A stretch of DNA of 64,000 bases from NCBI RefSeq assembly GCF_000002425.4, contig NC_037261.1, forward strand, positions 5,418,098-5,482,097, in the 5' to 3' direction. The position numbers and the translations under genes were made by a program. The DNA comes from Physcomitrium patens. Taxonomy: Eukaryota; Streptophyta; Bryopsida; Funariales; Funariaceae. Positions 36,443 to 50,221 of the stretch are shown one piece after another. Position 1 is the stretch's first letter. The number at the start of each line of letters is the position of its first letter. The notes under the pieces are model-generated. The model had not been told where the DNA came from and ran no database searches. It saw only the letters and a list, made by a program, of their open reading frames with translations.

Positions 36443-37940
36443 AGACTATTTGTCCTTAAAATAAGTTGAATTATTAAAAATTTAGATCTTTTCTTATTTG
36501 TGAATGAGTCAATTTACTTTTTCATTAATTATACCTACAAGAGTCAATGAAGATTCATCTTATATTTCATGTATCTTTCTTATTAAGCTATATAAGATAG
36601 TAAATATCTCAGGAAGAAAACAAATGCCACTGTCTTCTATAGAAGTGGATAATTATGAACTCAAGAAGGAAGAAATCTTAGATTCAAGGCAACGTCAAAA
36701 TAGGTTCAAATATCTTGTTTATTAGTATTAATAAAATATTACTAAATATACATAGGATCCAAAAAAAATCTTATAAATGCAATAAAAAAGGTTAAAAATA
36801 TTTATCAATAATATCTATCAAAACCAAGATAAAAGAGTCAAGAAATTATCTACTATAAAAAAAAATTAATAAAAATTACATCCTATTTTTTATATTATAT
36901 TTTAAATTTTTATATTTTAGCAATTCCAAAGAGTTAAAAAATTTACAATCAATAGATTCAATTCAAGAATCATCATTTGTTGACTTATTGGATGAGACAT
37001 TGCTATTGTCACAATCTTCAAGATGACATAATTAAAATGAAAATCCTTAAGAATAATATATTTTTTTTCAAATAGATGGCAAAATACAATATATTTGATA
37101 TTACAATCTTAAAAGAAACTCTCAATATTTGGTGATTTTATTAGAAGTAGGAACAATTCCAAATGGTATAACTAGTGTTTTATTTGAAAGAAGTTATGAA
37201 GGCTTCAATAATGATTAAATAACATAATAGTCTTGTTGTCCTTGAATAAGACATTATTGATGGCTAAAAAGATCTATCAACTACTTTTGAAGGAAACATC
37301 AATTTAAATATACAAGTATAATTTGTTGCATCTTAGACTTCAACAACATGTGATTATTATCCCTTGTGGCAGTCATCCTTAGAAAGAGAGGTAATATCAT
37401 GGATATTTTTATTCTAATAATTATTTAAATAATATATATAAGTAGAAGTAAGTAAAAATAGATTAATTTAATAATATCTTGTAGTAAAGCTTTCTAGAAG
37501 CTTAATGGATGCATTTTCACCTTTATACATATCTATAAGTGATTATTAGGTTAGAACTTGGCTAACAAGTTAGCCACATATTGCACGTATTTTTAGTTTG
37601 TGGAACAAGCTAACTACATGGTGTGCATATAGAAGACTTGTCTTATAAGTTAAACATGTATCTTGCAAATTGGACATGTGTTGAAGGTCCTATAGAATGT
37701 TGATATATATCTTTTAAGTAGATAGTATATATAGAAATAAGAATAAAGTCTTTTTTACTCTTGTCAATTCTTTTTTTACTTACAATTTAATTTCAAAAAT
37801 TTCTAGCTTCTTAGTCTATGACAATAGCCATTCCAATTTCTTATTAAATATATTTACTTTCTTATTTCTATTTTATCATCTCTCTTTGATTCATTTTTCA
37901 CTTATTTACATATCTTCTTTGAATTATTATTTTTGGCACT
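36443..37940 (+). mobile_element. Copy A7: truncated 3' end of a family A element
   Basis: Contains the end of integrase with chromodomain (about 36500-36860; IEVDNYELKKEEILDSRQRQNRFKYLVY is partly readable), the third ORF (about 36930-37353, stops present) and a 3' LTR (about 37396-37940, starting TATCATGGAT). Everything upstream is missing. Confidence 0.7.
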
Positions 37941-38693
37941 GGATCAAGAAACATATGAAAGCTATCTTATTTTGGTCTTCAACTATTTTAATCTTTATTG
38001 AGGATATAATCACCTTGGAGTTTTATTTTTTATTTTTTATTTTTTTATTTATTTTTTATAAGTTATTAATTTTTTATTGAAAATAATGAATAATTGTCTC
38101 ACAATGTTTTAGCTTACATCCATATATTGGATGTATTCATACCAAGGTTTAAATGAATAATTGGTTAGTATAAACACATAAAAATCTAATTGATGGATTT
38201 ATAGGGATATATATATATATATATATATATGATGTTACTAATGCCACAAAAAAAAATTGTTGTTATAATTAAAAAAAAAAATTGTTAACATCACAATCTA
38301 TTATTTATAATATGTCATCTATATCTTTTGATAATTTTAAATAAAAAATTATTTATTTATTTAATTTTATTTATTTAATTTTATTTATTTAAAAATATAT
38401 ATATTTTTGAAATAAAAATTTTTTTAAAATTTTTTTTAATATAAATTCTTTTTTTAATATATTCAAAAAAATTATCTAATTTTTTATTAAATTAAAATAC
38501 ATAAATAAATAAATAAATAATTTTAAATAGATAACAAGTATGATAATAATAATATAAACTTTGGTGAATTATGATAGATGGCTTATTGTAGTAGCAATTG
38601 TAAAAGAATGTGTTAGAATATAATAGATGGTAAATTTTTATGGAAATAATAAAATATATAGTTGCATTAGTAGTACCATATATATATATATAG
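37941..38693. other. AT-rich intergenic
   Basis: Very AT-rich with short tandem runs such as TTTATTTATT and a TA run near 38204-38230. No gene seen. Confidence 0.5.
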
Positions 38694-40775
38694 GAGAATA
38701 TTAAAGCAATCCTAATTTTTACTAAGTCAATCCACATAATTGCATTTCTTCAATCTTCATCTCCCTTCTCTTTGTTTCCAACCGTGGCTGCTATTCTGTC
38801 CATTTTCAACCCGCCCACCTAGCCTTATCTTTGTTTCAACATCATTGTGTAGAATTCATAGACTAGTCTTGTATACATTCAACTCAAAGTTCAAGGCGGC
38901 TCAGCAAAGCTTCAAAATTTGGATCATGCAATTGAATTATAATATGTTGAACATGAAGAACATTCATTTCATCTATTCTTTAAATGATCATCCAAAAGTG
39001 AATGTAAAGAATGATAATTGTGCTACTAGCTGAGATGGTGCTTCTTCAATGTCCATTGTTTTAAATTCTAAGAAACTCAATTTATAGTACCTATCAACTC
39101 AAGAAAAATGCATTTCAATTTATTTTTTTGACTGAAGATATCTTAAGGCAAAGAAAAATAAATTTCATAATAAAATATCCATTGAAGAATCATAAATATC
39201 TACTTCTGAATTTTTAAGTAATTCTTTTGTAGCACAAAATAAGAAAATCAAATTCTAAATTCTTGATCAGCAATGTAAGAGTATAATTACAACAAGGAAG
39301 TGAATCAATAAGACAACTTTAAAAATTGGTTTCTTTTTTTCTTTTTCTCACACAATGGTGGCTCCTAAGGATCAGCTTAGTCACAAATCCAACAAGAAAC
39401 ATATCTAAATTATACTTAGATGCTTCTTTACTACAACACTGCTACACCAATCGCATGCCTATTGAATTGACTAAAAAAATTGATTCTTAAAGAAACCCAC
39501 ATTAATAATGCTAGGATAGCGCATGTCTATAATACAACAAAAAAATTTGTAGCAAATTTGAAAAGAAATCATCAAGAGGCTTGTCATAAACTCATTGAGG
39601 TCATTCAAATGTCATGACAAGTAACAACAACAATAAATAAATTTTGGAGATTGACAGAAGCATCCTACTTTACAATATCTAAATTAATGCAATAAATAAA
39701 AATAAAAATAAAAAATAGATTATATTGTTTTGAGATTGTTGAGTAGTTCTATTTGCTATAGATGAATCTATTATGCTCTATACTATAGTGTGCCTGGGCT
39801 CAAAGAAATTGGAAATTCAAACCTTTGGCAGTCAATGGTTGCATGAACTTTACAATAACCATTTGTATAACTTTATGTTGGCAAGGTTTTACAAAGTTTA
39901 TCTTAGAATACTAGGAGTTGGCAAGTATTTTTTTCAAGCAAGAAGAAAGGCATCTTCTATGTAAAATTTACATAAAGAAGGTATCGTAGCATGTTTTGGT
40001 TGTAGGATCAATACAACAAAGTCATTGAGTGTCTCCTTTCTTTTAATCGAGAATCAAGCATAGTTATTAATTACTTTTGCAATGCCATTACTTCTATAGA
40101 TTATTGTACCAATTCATCAAAATGTCATAACTATTGGTATTTATATATAAAATAGAAAAACTTTGAAAGGATAACAATATGCTTCTTAAGGTAAAGAAAG
40201 TTGACTACTATAAACAAATCATAGAAAAGAGTCTATTGCAGAAGCAACAGTTGTTGTTAAGATAAATTCCATGGTATAGGATATAAGTGACAAGAGAGAT
40301 AGGAAGGGTGGATTGTAAAGAATACTCATTTTATTTCAAAGCAAAGTAAGGAACATTATAACTCGTAAGTAAGTATTTGCATTCTTTTGTCTCAATTTTT
40401 TTCATATATTTATTTAATATGTTATTCTTTTATTTTTTTTATGAACATTCATTATAATTGGCATGCTTTCATTTGATTGCAAGACTCAAACTCTGAAGCT
40501 TTGCTAAGCCGCCTTGAACTTTAAGTTGAGTAAGTACAAGATCAGTCTATAAATTCTATGAAGTGACATTGTTGAAACAAAGATAAGGAGTTGGAAGTTG
40601 GATCTACGAATAGAGGCTGGGAGTTGAGAATGGAAGGAATGGCGGCAAGAACTGGGAGCAAAGAAAGAATGGTGACAATTGGGAATGTGGAGAATAAGGA
40701 TGGAAGTTAAAGAGGTGCAATGACGTAGATTAATTTAATAAAAGTTTTGGATTGCTTTAACATTCATATATATAT
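38694..40775. mobile_element. 2.1-kb element with long terminal inverted repeats
   Basis: The segment 38694-38960 matches the reverse complement of about 40440-40775. Shared blocks include TTAAAGCAATCC, CCTTATCTTTGTTTCAACA, GTTCAAGGCGGCT and AGCAAAGCTTCA, in the same order. Both ends abut TA runs, which may be the target. The 1.5-kb inside shows no transposase I recognise, only short broken ORFs. This fits a non-autonomous DNA transposon (MULE-type or similar). Confidence 0.6.
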
Positions 40776-41950
40776 ATATATATATATATAAAAGTAAAGA
40801 TAAGTACAATTAAGCATATATATAAAATATTTCTTTAGAAAAATGTATATAAAATATTATATATATATATATAAAAATTGCCACCAACAATAAGGTTATG
40901 AATCTCTATTAAATTAAATTAACACATTTTAAATATTTATATATATTTCTTGAATTTGACCATCCAAATGATGTATAGTAGTAAAACTGTTGTATTTATT
41001 TATGAGAATTTAAGAAAAAAAAATCATTGTATTTTATCAACAACTACATAGTATTATTAAAATTTCAAAATTGTAACTTCTTTGCTAAACATGCTATTCA
41101 AAAATATGTGTTGATTTGTGAAGATTAAGATTATGGATTCAACCATTTAATAACTCAATATATGACTTGAAAAGCAACTAGATGATTGTGATGGCTAGCC
41201 AACCAAATGCCATTTTTGTGTGCCAAATCATGTAAACAACATCAATACCATTAAGTCACAAATAATAAAATTGTTCATTAATTAATTAATAGAGCACTAA
41301 TAAGTGTCACAATAATTACTAGCTGCAGAAAGTAAAACATTTCTATAAATAGTTTCAAATATAGCTGAAGAGATTACTCCATTTTCAGTCCTTCTTATAG
41401 ACTAAAACCTTCAGCTACAATGCTGATTAGGCAAAATCACTCCCATAATTGCCATCACGTATTTCTAACTAAGACTCAATAGCATGATTAACACTCAACC
41501 TCACACACAAGCAAAATTCATAAATAAGATCTCAACAAAAACAACATTCCTTGGTAAATCATCACCGATATTGCAATCCATGACAAAACCACCTCTTAAA
41601 TAAACTATAAAATAAAAATAAAAATAAAAATTGCAAGCTTTTCAGAAGCACAATTCTCCGAAATAAATGTGCATTGGCCAAACACTCCACAAAGCATAGC
41701 TATTTTTCAATTGGGAAGATGCACCAGGGGGATTGAGTGACGGACGGATGAATTAGAATGGATGATACATAGATGAATGAAGAAGTTGGGGATGAATCGA
41801 GCTTGAATCGCGATGGTCCAACACGGAGGGCCAGGATGACACCCCCGTCCCTGGGCTAGAAGGTGGATCGCAAGAAGGAAGAAGGCCGAGGAGGAATGCT
41901 CCATGTTCACGCAATTCAAGTAGACATACTCATAGACATAAACATTCACA
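40776..41950. other. AT-rich intergenic leading to the 42.1-kb gene
   Basis: TA runs near 40776-40790 and 40858-40872. Base composition becomes less AT-rich from about 41700, consistent with the promoter and 5' UTR of the next gene. Confidence 0.5.
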
Positions 41951-41964
41951 CACACACTAAGAGC

Positions 41965-42040
41965 GACGGCGAAGAAGAAGAAGGAGAAGAAGGAGAAGAA
42001 GAACGAGGCCGAGTGAGAGAGAGAGAGAGGCCGCCATCGC
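41965..42040 (+). promoter_or_regulatory. GA-rich stretch upstream of start codon
   Basis: GAAGAAGAAGGAGAAG-type tract followed by a GAGA run, 60-130 bp before the ATG. Such tracts are common in plant core promoters and 5' UTRs. Confidence 0.4.
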
Positions 42041-42098
42041 CAGAGCGGGGGGTTGGTTGATCAGAGCAGCACTGGAACTGGAGCCCCAAGCGAGTACG

Positions 42099-42585
42099 AT
42101 GATGGCCAGCTCCGACGCTGTGGAGGCCGCCGCGTATGCTGCCAAGTACCGGAAGTATGAGCGGGACTACTTGCGACGCATTAACCATCTCTACTTCTCC
42201 AACAACACCCCTGACAATGGTATACCTGCTCCTTCAAACCCCCGCTCCCTTTGCTTTCGGAATTCGTCGGTGTTTTTGCTCTGCCCGATCGGTTCTTTGC
42301 CCGCGGGAAAGATTTTGCTGCCTATTTATCGGTTGTTGTTTTGTGTATTTCTTGAGGAATGTGTGATTCGTGTTCCTACTGGGTGAGGTTTTGGAGGTGG
42401 AGATATGAGATTTGTGCCTAGAGTTGATGTTGGATTGGTGGCGGTGATTGTTGGCGGTATTTTGGTGCACCGGGTCTTGTAATTTTTTTGTTTTTCTTTC
42501 GGGATGTGAGAGTGGGAGAGTAGTGAGGAAATGGATTGTGATGGCGGAATCCGGATGGATTTTATCATGTGGGATATTGTTTTGT

Positions 42586-42620
<35 letters not shown>

Positions 42621-43572
42621 TATTATTATTATTATCAGCCAAGATTCGACACCGTACCCTAAGGAGCAGAATTTCTTAGCGGTGGTTTCATGCCAATCCT
42701 ATGTGTACTAAAAAGCTTTCTTCTTTGCTTTTACAATAACATAGGCAGAAATTATTGCTCTTCACACTTCTAAACCCTAATTGGTCACTTCTACTATAAG
42801 GTGTTACCTCTCGTAAGGAAGTATTATAATTGACTAGAGGAACTTGCTAAAAAAAACTTTACTGCTTCAGATGCTGTAGGAGAACAATTAACTTCGGAAG
42901 ACCTTCTCAATACTAGCTATGTATGCTCTCTCAGCTGAAAGTAACTAGTTGGCTTCTTATGGTGAATGTCAACCTAGTTTATGTTGGTGTTCGTCGATGA
43001 TTTGGTAATTCATTCTATATAATTGTTCAGAATCGTTCTCTTCCGGCGTTATTGATTTTACAGTTTTTTCAGGTGTTATTAGATATGTGCTGATAATAGA
43101 ATGAATTTTGTAGGTGAAATATTTGAGAGCGTTGCTACCATTGACGAATTTGTTATCAAGGAGAGCAAGTAAGAAACTTTTTGCTACAATTTATATCATT
43201 TTAACTATTGTGATTAGAGAAACCACGAGATTTTCATTTACAAAGTTTATGAATAGGGGTTGGCTGAGTAGAAGATTGTAACATGATGATCGGTACTGAT
43301 TATTCTGAGAAGTATGAATAGTGTTCTTTGCATGGCATGTTTTTCTTGCTAAAGTGTACTCGACCATGTATGTGTATCTGATATCCGAAGTTGGTTATGT
43401 CAGGGAAGCACCACTTAGGAAATTCCTCTCATCTTCAGGCCTTGTAAACAAGGAATCTTCAGTCCCAAAGGTCGAACCTATGGATATCGACGTAAATGCT
43501 CCATCAACCTCGAATAAAAAATCTCAGCGATCCACTCCAGATGGTAGTCGGAAACCATCTAGGGGTAAATGA
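42099..43572 (+). CDS. Small conserved-looking protein, function unrecognised
   Basis: Three coding exons: 42099-42219, 43114-43168 and 43404-43572. Donors are GTATAC and GTAAG, acceptors are TTTGTAG and TATGTCAG, and the joins keep one frame for 114 aa. The N-terminus reads MMASSDAVEAAAYAAKYRKY, followed by a basic aromatic segment (ERDYLRRINHLYFS) that looks like the conserved core. The middle has IFESVATIDEF and PLRKFLSSSGLV. The tail is Lys/Ser-rich and likely disordered, with PMDID and RKPSRGK. No membrane segment or signal peptide. I do not recognise the family. Nuclear localisation is possible from the basic tail but unproved. A second ATG directly follows the first. Intron 1 holds a long T run and an ATT repeat (about 42587-42637). 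Confidence 0.75.
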
Positions 43573-46038
43573 CAGCAGTTATTCGTAGAGCCTTCGCTTC
43601 ACATGGTCGGTTTCACTGTGTATACAGGTCCTTTACGATTTCAGAGGCCGGTCGAAATGTCCGTTCAGTGAATAGATTAGATTTCTCTTTTTCCTGCTTA
43701 TGTACGTTTATGTTCATTTTTCTGGTTTCAACACTGATTATGTACACATGTCAAGATACTGAAGCTTGGATCATTCACTTTTAGTTTCTGTGTATCAAAA
43801 TTCTTGTATTGCTGTTAAATCTATGTGTTTGTTTAGACTGATATCGAACTGAGTCTTGGGTTTTGCGAAATTTTATGCGTGTATTCCTAGTAGAATTCTT
43901 ACGGTCAAATGGAGAATTTCCATGTTTGAAGCTGTCTGTTGCAGCTCTCATTTACCGCACCGGTCGTTCTCATCTCTCATCTTGATGATCTTTACTCAGC
44001 CATGTGTTTGTTTGTTTGTTTGAGCACTCAACATTGTACTTCATTTGAATGTTGCAATCACTCTCGCACATTTGAGCATGCGGTGACGACTTGGGTTTAG
44101 GTTTAGCAACAAAGACAGGGAGCATGCCAGTTATTTGTGATCCTAGCATTCTACATTAAATGCGTGATCAAGTAAATTTGGGCTTCATTGTTGTTTATTC
44201 CTAATTTCACAGCTTGTATTTCAGTGTGTTTGCAGGTGTGAACCTCGCTACCACGCCACCAGTAATCGCATCATGCCTTCAGGTGATCTCATTATTTCAC
44301 TGCTTGCATCGCATGCTTGCCTTCAAAACGAAGCTAATCCAGAAGGGTGTTGGATTTTATGTACACCCTGGCTTGTTGATATCTTTTACTCGAATGTGGT
44401 TATCCAGTCTCTAGACTAATCTTCCCAACTTTTTGTATTAAACAGCAATCGGTTACAATTATAGAATATATTCAACAACAATTATTTTATTTTGTTTTAT
44501 GCAAACCATGGCCAACATATTTAATTGACTTTCTTTTAAGTTACAATTACTAAGAGTTTTTAAAGAAAATATAAATTACTGGTCTTCCTAATTTCCAAAA
44601 GGGATTGACATTTCAACAAGAAAAAGTATATTATTGGGGTAAAAGCTATGTATGTTATTAACTTAAATTAGGATCAAAGTTTTAGTTCAAGATTATGTTT
44701 GGTTTCAATTGTACAACAATCAAATTTCCAATTAACATTTCAAGAATATGTTTTAAGTATTATAATTACTGAAAATATAATAGAAGTAATAAATAAATCA
44801 AAATGATATTATCTAATTTTAATAATGCAATCAAAAAATTAATTGATGTTTTCAACAGTATCCTTAAAGAGCTAAAGTTGGCTTAGTGCTAATCATTATG
44901 TTATAAAGATTTTAATATAGTTTTCTTTATACAATTACATTATTCTAATCTTCAATTTAAAAATAATCAATATGATAAAATCAGAATATCCAGTATAAAA
45001 ATAGTAAAAAGTTTCAATAAATATTGAGGGAGAATTTTGAATATGTAGTAACACCTTTTATAAAAACCAGTGTTTCTTATAAGAAAACCAATTGTCATAA
45101 TAATCATAATAAATTGTACACAAAATATTCTTTAGATCAAGCCTCTTCTTTTTTTCTAATATAGAAAGAATCAATTTCTTAATTTCTTTTGTAATAAATT
45201 AATTTTAGAATAGAAAAATTTTTATTTTTTATTTTTTATTTATATAACAGTAATGATCAAAGCAACATTTTTATTTGTAAGGTGAAGACCTTAGGGTGAA
45301 AAAAATATTAAAGAAGAACCTTTTGATTACTTTTCAGACATTTTCAAATTTTAAATTTTAAGAGAATATATCTCCGTTAAATTGATTAAAGATTACAAAG
45401 ATTATTTTAAAGCTTTTTTTAAAAAAATTAAAAGTATTTTTTATTTTAAAGTTATTATTATTATTATTCTTCTTTTTGTAGGATTATCATAATAATTAAT
45501 AATAACTGTAGTAATTTTTTTTGAAATATTTATTCTGATAAAAATCATTGTATTATAATGATGATGATATTTATGATATCTATATGAAATTTCCCAGATT
45601 CAAATTTTTCTAATTCTAAAATTGTTAAAGTTTTGTGTACAGATTTATAGAAATATGATTATTGTTACTTAATGGCAATATTTAAGATATTTCCTTACCT
45701 TTGAAGTGGTTCTTTGTAGTGCCTGTATTGTTATTAATTATTCTTGTGTCAATATTTTAAAATAAAATTAAAATTTTAAACAAAATAAAATTTAAAAAAT
45801 AAACAAAAGTCTTAGTAAATTTTAATAAAAATATTCTAAAAGCACCATAATATTAATTGAATATAAAATTCTAGTAGCTTATTAAAATTAATAATTAAAT
45901 ATTATGCTATAACTCTTTATGCAATGGATAAAAATTGTCATATCAAATCTATTATTATAATTGATAAAATTTTCCAAAAAGAACTACAAAGAGACATCTA
46001 AGACTTCAAAAATACTTGTTTTAATTTTTATTCTAATT

Positions 46039-46071
<33 letters not shown>

Positions 46072-46149
46072 AAAATGAAAAAAAATTCTATAGAATCTAA
46101 AAAAAGCCACAAGCCTCCTTTTCAATAACATTCTTTGTAAGATTATACA
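43573..46149. other. 3' UTR then AT-rich intergenic
   Basis: About 43573-43850 is likely 3' UTR. From 44430 the DNA becomes very AT-rich. An AAAT tandem lies at about 46041-46074. No gene found. Confidence 0.5.
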
Positions 46150-46735
46150 AAATATGAATATTAATATATTCAAACTATTAAATTTAAAAGAAATCAAGGA
46201 TGTTATTGGAAATATGGCTAAAGGCAAAAATCTTGATCTAAAAAAAGTAAGCATCAAATTCTTCAAGATCTTTTGGCAAATCTTTGAGGAAGTTTGTATT
46301 TTAATCAATAACCAAGTTTTAGTTGATGGTTAGTTCTTACATACCATTAGACAAAGCCATATTGTTCTCTTACATAAAGGTGATAATAAAACTTTGTTAG
46401 GCAATTATAAGCCAATCACCATACAAAACAACTCCTATAAAATATATACTAAAGTCATCCAACAACATTTTCAATCAACTTTTATGGATGTAATTCATCT
46501 TAACCAAAACACATTCTTCTTTCTAAGATTTATCATAGACAATTTATTAGTCACCTAAGAGATTATAAATTGAACTAAAACTCAAAAATGATACCTACTT
46601 CTTCTAAAAATTGACTTTTGTAAAGCTTGTGACAAAGTCTTGTAGAAATTTATGTTTAAAGCCTTAGAAAAATTTTATTTTAATGTTTTCTTTTGTCATA
46701 TGATTAAAAATTAGTCTTTAAGAAGTAAATACTAT
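46150..46735 (+). pseudogene. LINE reverse transcriptase relic
   Basis: Decayed plus-strand coding sequence of a non-LTR retrotransposon. Order: LKEIKDVIGNMAKGKN with FFKIFW, then IVLLHKGDNKTLLGNYKPIT (the LINE LLPK-NYRPI block), NNSYKIYTKVIQQ, FIIDNLL and LLKIDFCKACDKV, which matches the LKIDFxKAYDxV motif with Tyr replaced by Cys. Several stops. The YADD part is not seen because a family A LTR follows. Confidence 0.75.
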
Positions 46736-46754
46736 AATTGGTATTAATGCAATA

Positions 46755-48565
46755 ATATTAGAAATATCTATAATTAATAGTATATTTACTTGGATAAGTA
46801 GGAATAATTTAAAGTAAATAAATATAGATTAAATTGTCATTATTTTCTTATAAAGCTTATTAGAAGCTTCATAGATATAGATTTTATTTTATATGTGTTT
46901 ATAAGTGATTGATGGGTAGAAAACTTAGCCAACAAGTTGGCCATATGGCAGACATATCAAAAATTTACTTTACAAGTTAGACACATGTCTTACATATTTG
47001 ATACATGTCATATTGTCTATATGACATTGTTATATAGCTTCTTATTTAGATAGTATAAATGGAAGTAAGATTCAAGAATTTCTATTTCTTGCATATGCCT
47101 TTCTTGTTTATAGTCTAATTTCAAGAGTCTCTAAACTTTTTGTCTTTGGAAATAGCCATTATAATTTCTTATCAGTTATACATTTTTTTTTTTTTTTTTT
47201 GCCTTATCTTTTGATTTATATCCTTCAAGTTTTTTATCTATGATATATTGAAAAAAATATCTTTATAATATAATAATAAATTATAATATAGAATATAATA
47301 TAATAATAAAATCTTTAAATTTCTTTATTAATAATTGATTATTATTTTTATTTCATAAGATATTAGAATTTAGAAATTATGGATTATCCAATTCTAAACT
47401 AATATTATTTTTTTAAAAAAAAATCTTATTTTTGATCCTTATTTATTCACTTCCATAAGTGATATAGGATATAAACTTTTATATTACATAAATATAACTA
47501 AGTCTGTATAAATAAAGGAAATAATAGTACAAATACAAGAAAAAATTAGAGAGTTGTTACTTGCAATGCATCATCTCACTTTATCACTATAAGCATCATT
47601 AAGATTAATTATAAGTAACAATATAGATATGCTTAGAAATACTTCAAAACCTACACATGTACTCGTAACTTTTTTTATGATACAATATCCTACAAGCATC
47701 ACTACCACTATCAAAGAAAATAAAAAATTGATTTATATTAGAAGATTGATAGTATAAGATCAAAGATTTATCAACAAGATGCAATTGGTAATTAAGATTC
47801 AATTTCAAAGCTATCTAACCTCAAGTTCACATGTTAGATTTATTAAAATATTACTTTTAAGTTTTTCTTTATATTAATTTTTATCCTTTTTTGAATGATA
47901 AGATCAAATGCTAATTAACTTAAATATTTTTTTTATAAATATTTTAATTTACGTAATCAAAAATATAATGATTTAAATCTTATATCAAGATAATTATTTA
48001 ATATCACTATATATTTTATAATTTTTAAAATTAAAAATTGATATTGAGTATAATAAAGTTGTTCTAATTTCAAAAATTATCTATAAATTGCAGCATAAGT
48101 TAATAAAATAGTTTCTAAATTAACTTGATCTACAAACATTGAGTCAAGTAATTGAATTTGCTACAAAGTCAATAAATGTTTTTTAGATTTTGATCTAAAA
48201 ATTAAACAAGTACATTATAATGTCTCTATAACTTGTTTTCAACACCAAGATCTTCTAAATATGTAAATATATAAATATAAATATATAAATATAAATATAT
48301 AAATATATAAATATATAAATATATAAATATATAAATATATTTAAAAATAAATGATATGTAAATTGATGCAATACATTTCAATTTTTTTTATTGAATAAGA
48401 ATTTTTTTGATGCCTTCAAGAAATATTTTATTTATATTATAGAGAATTTAAACACACTATTCAACATTGCCCTAAAAAGCTACACAACCACAAAATAAGT
48501 AGTATGGTTATTAAAGATGACAATATGTTAAAAAATAAAATTGACCAATTACAATAGAAATTGTT
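46755..48565 (+). mobile_element. Copy A8: decayed 5' half of a family A element
   Basis: LTR about 46755-47245 (AAGCTTATTAGAAGCTTCATAG and the downstream segments are recognisable), leader, then gag from about 47520 (MAQMQE and RELLLAMHHL-like) to the knuckle at about 48420-48480 and the gag-end ACCAATTACAATAG at about 48550. Stops and indels throughout. Pol is absent. Confidence 0.65.
48257..48345. repeat. ATATAA-type tandem repeat in A8 gag
   Basis: Repeats of TATAAATA, alternating 8 and 6 bp, about 90 bp in total, inserted in the degraded gag. Confidence 0.7.
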
Positions 48566-49270
48566 GTTGTATGGAATAATTTTTAATTTAGAAATATATT
48601 GAATACTTAATTATAGATAATTTATTTTTGATTTATTAGCCAAACTTCAATTAGTGATTTTTTATTAATGAAAAAGATACAAAAATATAAAAATATTAAA
48701 AATATTGTACTAGCAAGAATCTTTTATATTCAAGTATAATTATACATATGTTTTTCTTTGGCATCAAGAAATCCTTGAAAATTCTTTATTATATCAAATC
48801 ATAACTAATTAATTTTTACTAAGTTAGATTTTTAATAAATTCAAAAAAAAATCCATAATATTCTTTCAAAGATATATCTAAATTTTACTATAGTTCCATA
48901 TATCCATCTTTTATACTTCTATAAAGTATTTACTTTTAAAAATCCATTAGTTTCCTCAAAAAAATCAAATTATAAAAGAATCTCTTCAACATCATATTTT
49001 TTTGTATAATATTTTTTTCATATCAAACTTAGAGATCTGATATTTTAAAACCTATTTTTAAATTTTTTTTCTAATTTCTCAAAAATATGATTTATACTAT
49101 TAAGATTAACCACAAAATAATTAGCAATTTCTTATTATAATAGAATTTTTGGACAAAAGAAAAAAAATATATTATAAAAGAGCTTAGTTAATAATATAAT
49201 AAAAAAAATCATTCAAAAGCATTGATAAAATTTTGAAAAGTAGTAAAAATAATTTAGTACTAATACTACC
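48566..49270. other. AT-rich sequence before A4
   Basis: Very AT-rich. No gene or known element recognised. It ends with CTACC, the target duplication of A4. Confidence 0.5.
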
Positions 49271-49828
49271 TGTCATGGACATATATATGTAATCCAATAA
49301 TTACATGTATAAATAGGTAGAAGTAAGTAAAAGTAGGTAAAAGTAAGTTAATTCTATAGTATTTGGTATCAAAGCTTCTTAGAAGCTTCATAGATATTAC
49401 TTTGACTTTATAGGTGTCTTTAATTCTTTTTTTGGGATTAGAAACGTGGTCAACAAGTTGGCCATGTACCACATATGTTGTTAGCTTGAAGACCAAGCTA
49501 ACTATGTGGCCTACACGTAGAAAAACTTGCCTTGTAAGTCAAGGCATGTGTCCTACAAAGTCAACACATATTGGAGGTCCTATAGAACATCACCACATAG
49601 CCTCTAGTTAGATAGTATATATAGAAACAAGAGTGAAGCCTTCTTCACTCTTGTCAACTCCTTTCTTGCTTCCAGTCAAGTTTCAAGGGTCTTTAGTTTT
49701 CTTGACTTTTGGCAATAGCCATTCCAATTTCTTTCTTAATATACATATCAAGTTATTTCTATTTTGTCATCTTTCTTTGAGAGAAGTCTCACTTGTTATT
49801 TATCTTTATCATGTTCTTGTCCTTGACA
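49271..49828 (+). mobile_element. A4 5' LTR
   Basis: 558 bp, TGTCATGG to CCTTGACA, preceded by target copy CTACC. It holds the TAGTATATATAGA box near 49613. Confidence 0.9.
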
Positions 49829-50221
49829 CATTGACAAGAGTACACTTATAATATCAAAGCTTTGTCTAATCTTGATTAAGAGTGGATTACTCCTTTTTCT
49901 TGATAAGACATAAGCATATTAGAAGTTATGGATTACCTTCTTCTAAACTGATATTGTCCTTAGTATTTTTTTTATTCTCAAGTCCTCTCTTCTATTTGTC
50001 TTGAGGGATATTAGACATCTTCTCTTTTCTAAGTGTTATCATGACAAAACTTGCTGAAATGAAGAGTGCAATGGCACAAATGCAAGAGCAATTGAGGGAG
50101 TTAATGCTTGCGATGCATCAACTCAATTTACTACCACAAAGAGCAACAAGATTGGCAGAAAGTGAAGATATAGAAATGATTGGAGTTGCTTCAACATGTG
50201 CACCAAATCATGTCCCTTCTC

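Noticed and set aside
41863-42060. Upstream ORF before the 114-aa gene
   Set aside because: GA-rich low-complexity sequence with no conserved features; a regulatory uORF cannot be claimed without transcript ends.
44214-44414. 66-codon ORF downstream of the 114-aa gene
   Set aside because: Splice-like acceptor nearby but no domain, and no frame link to the gene.
48257-48345. CRISPR-like array
   Set aside because: Simple 6-8 bp AT repeats without spacers, in a eukaryotic transposon.
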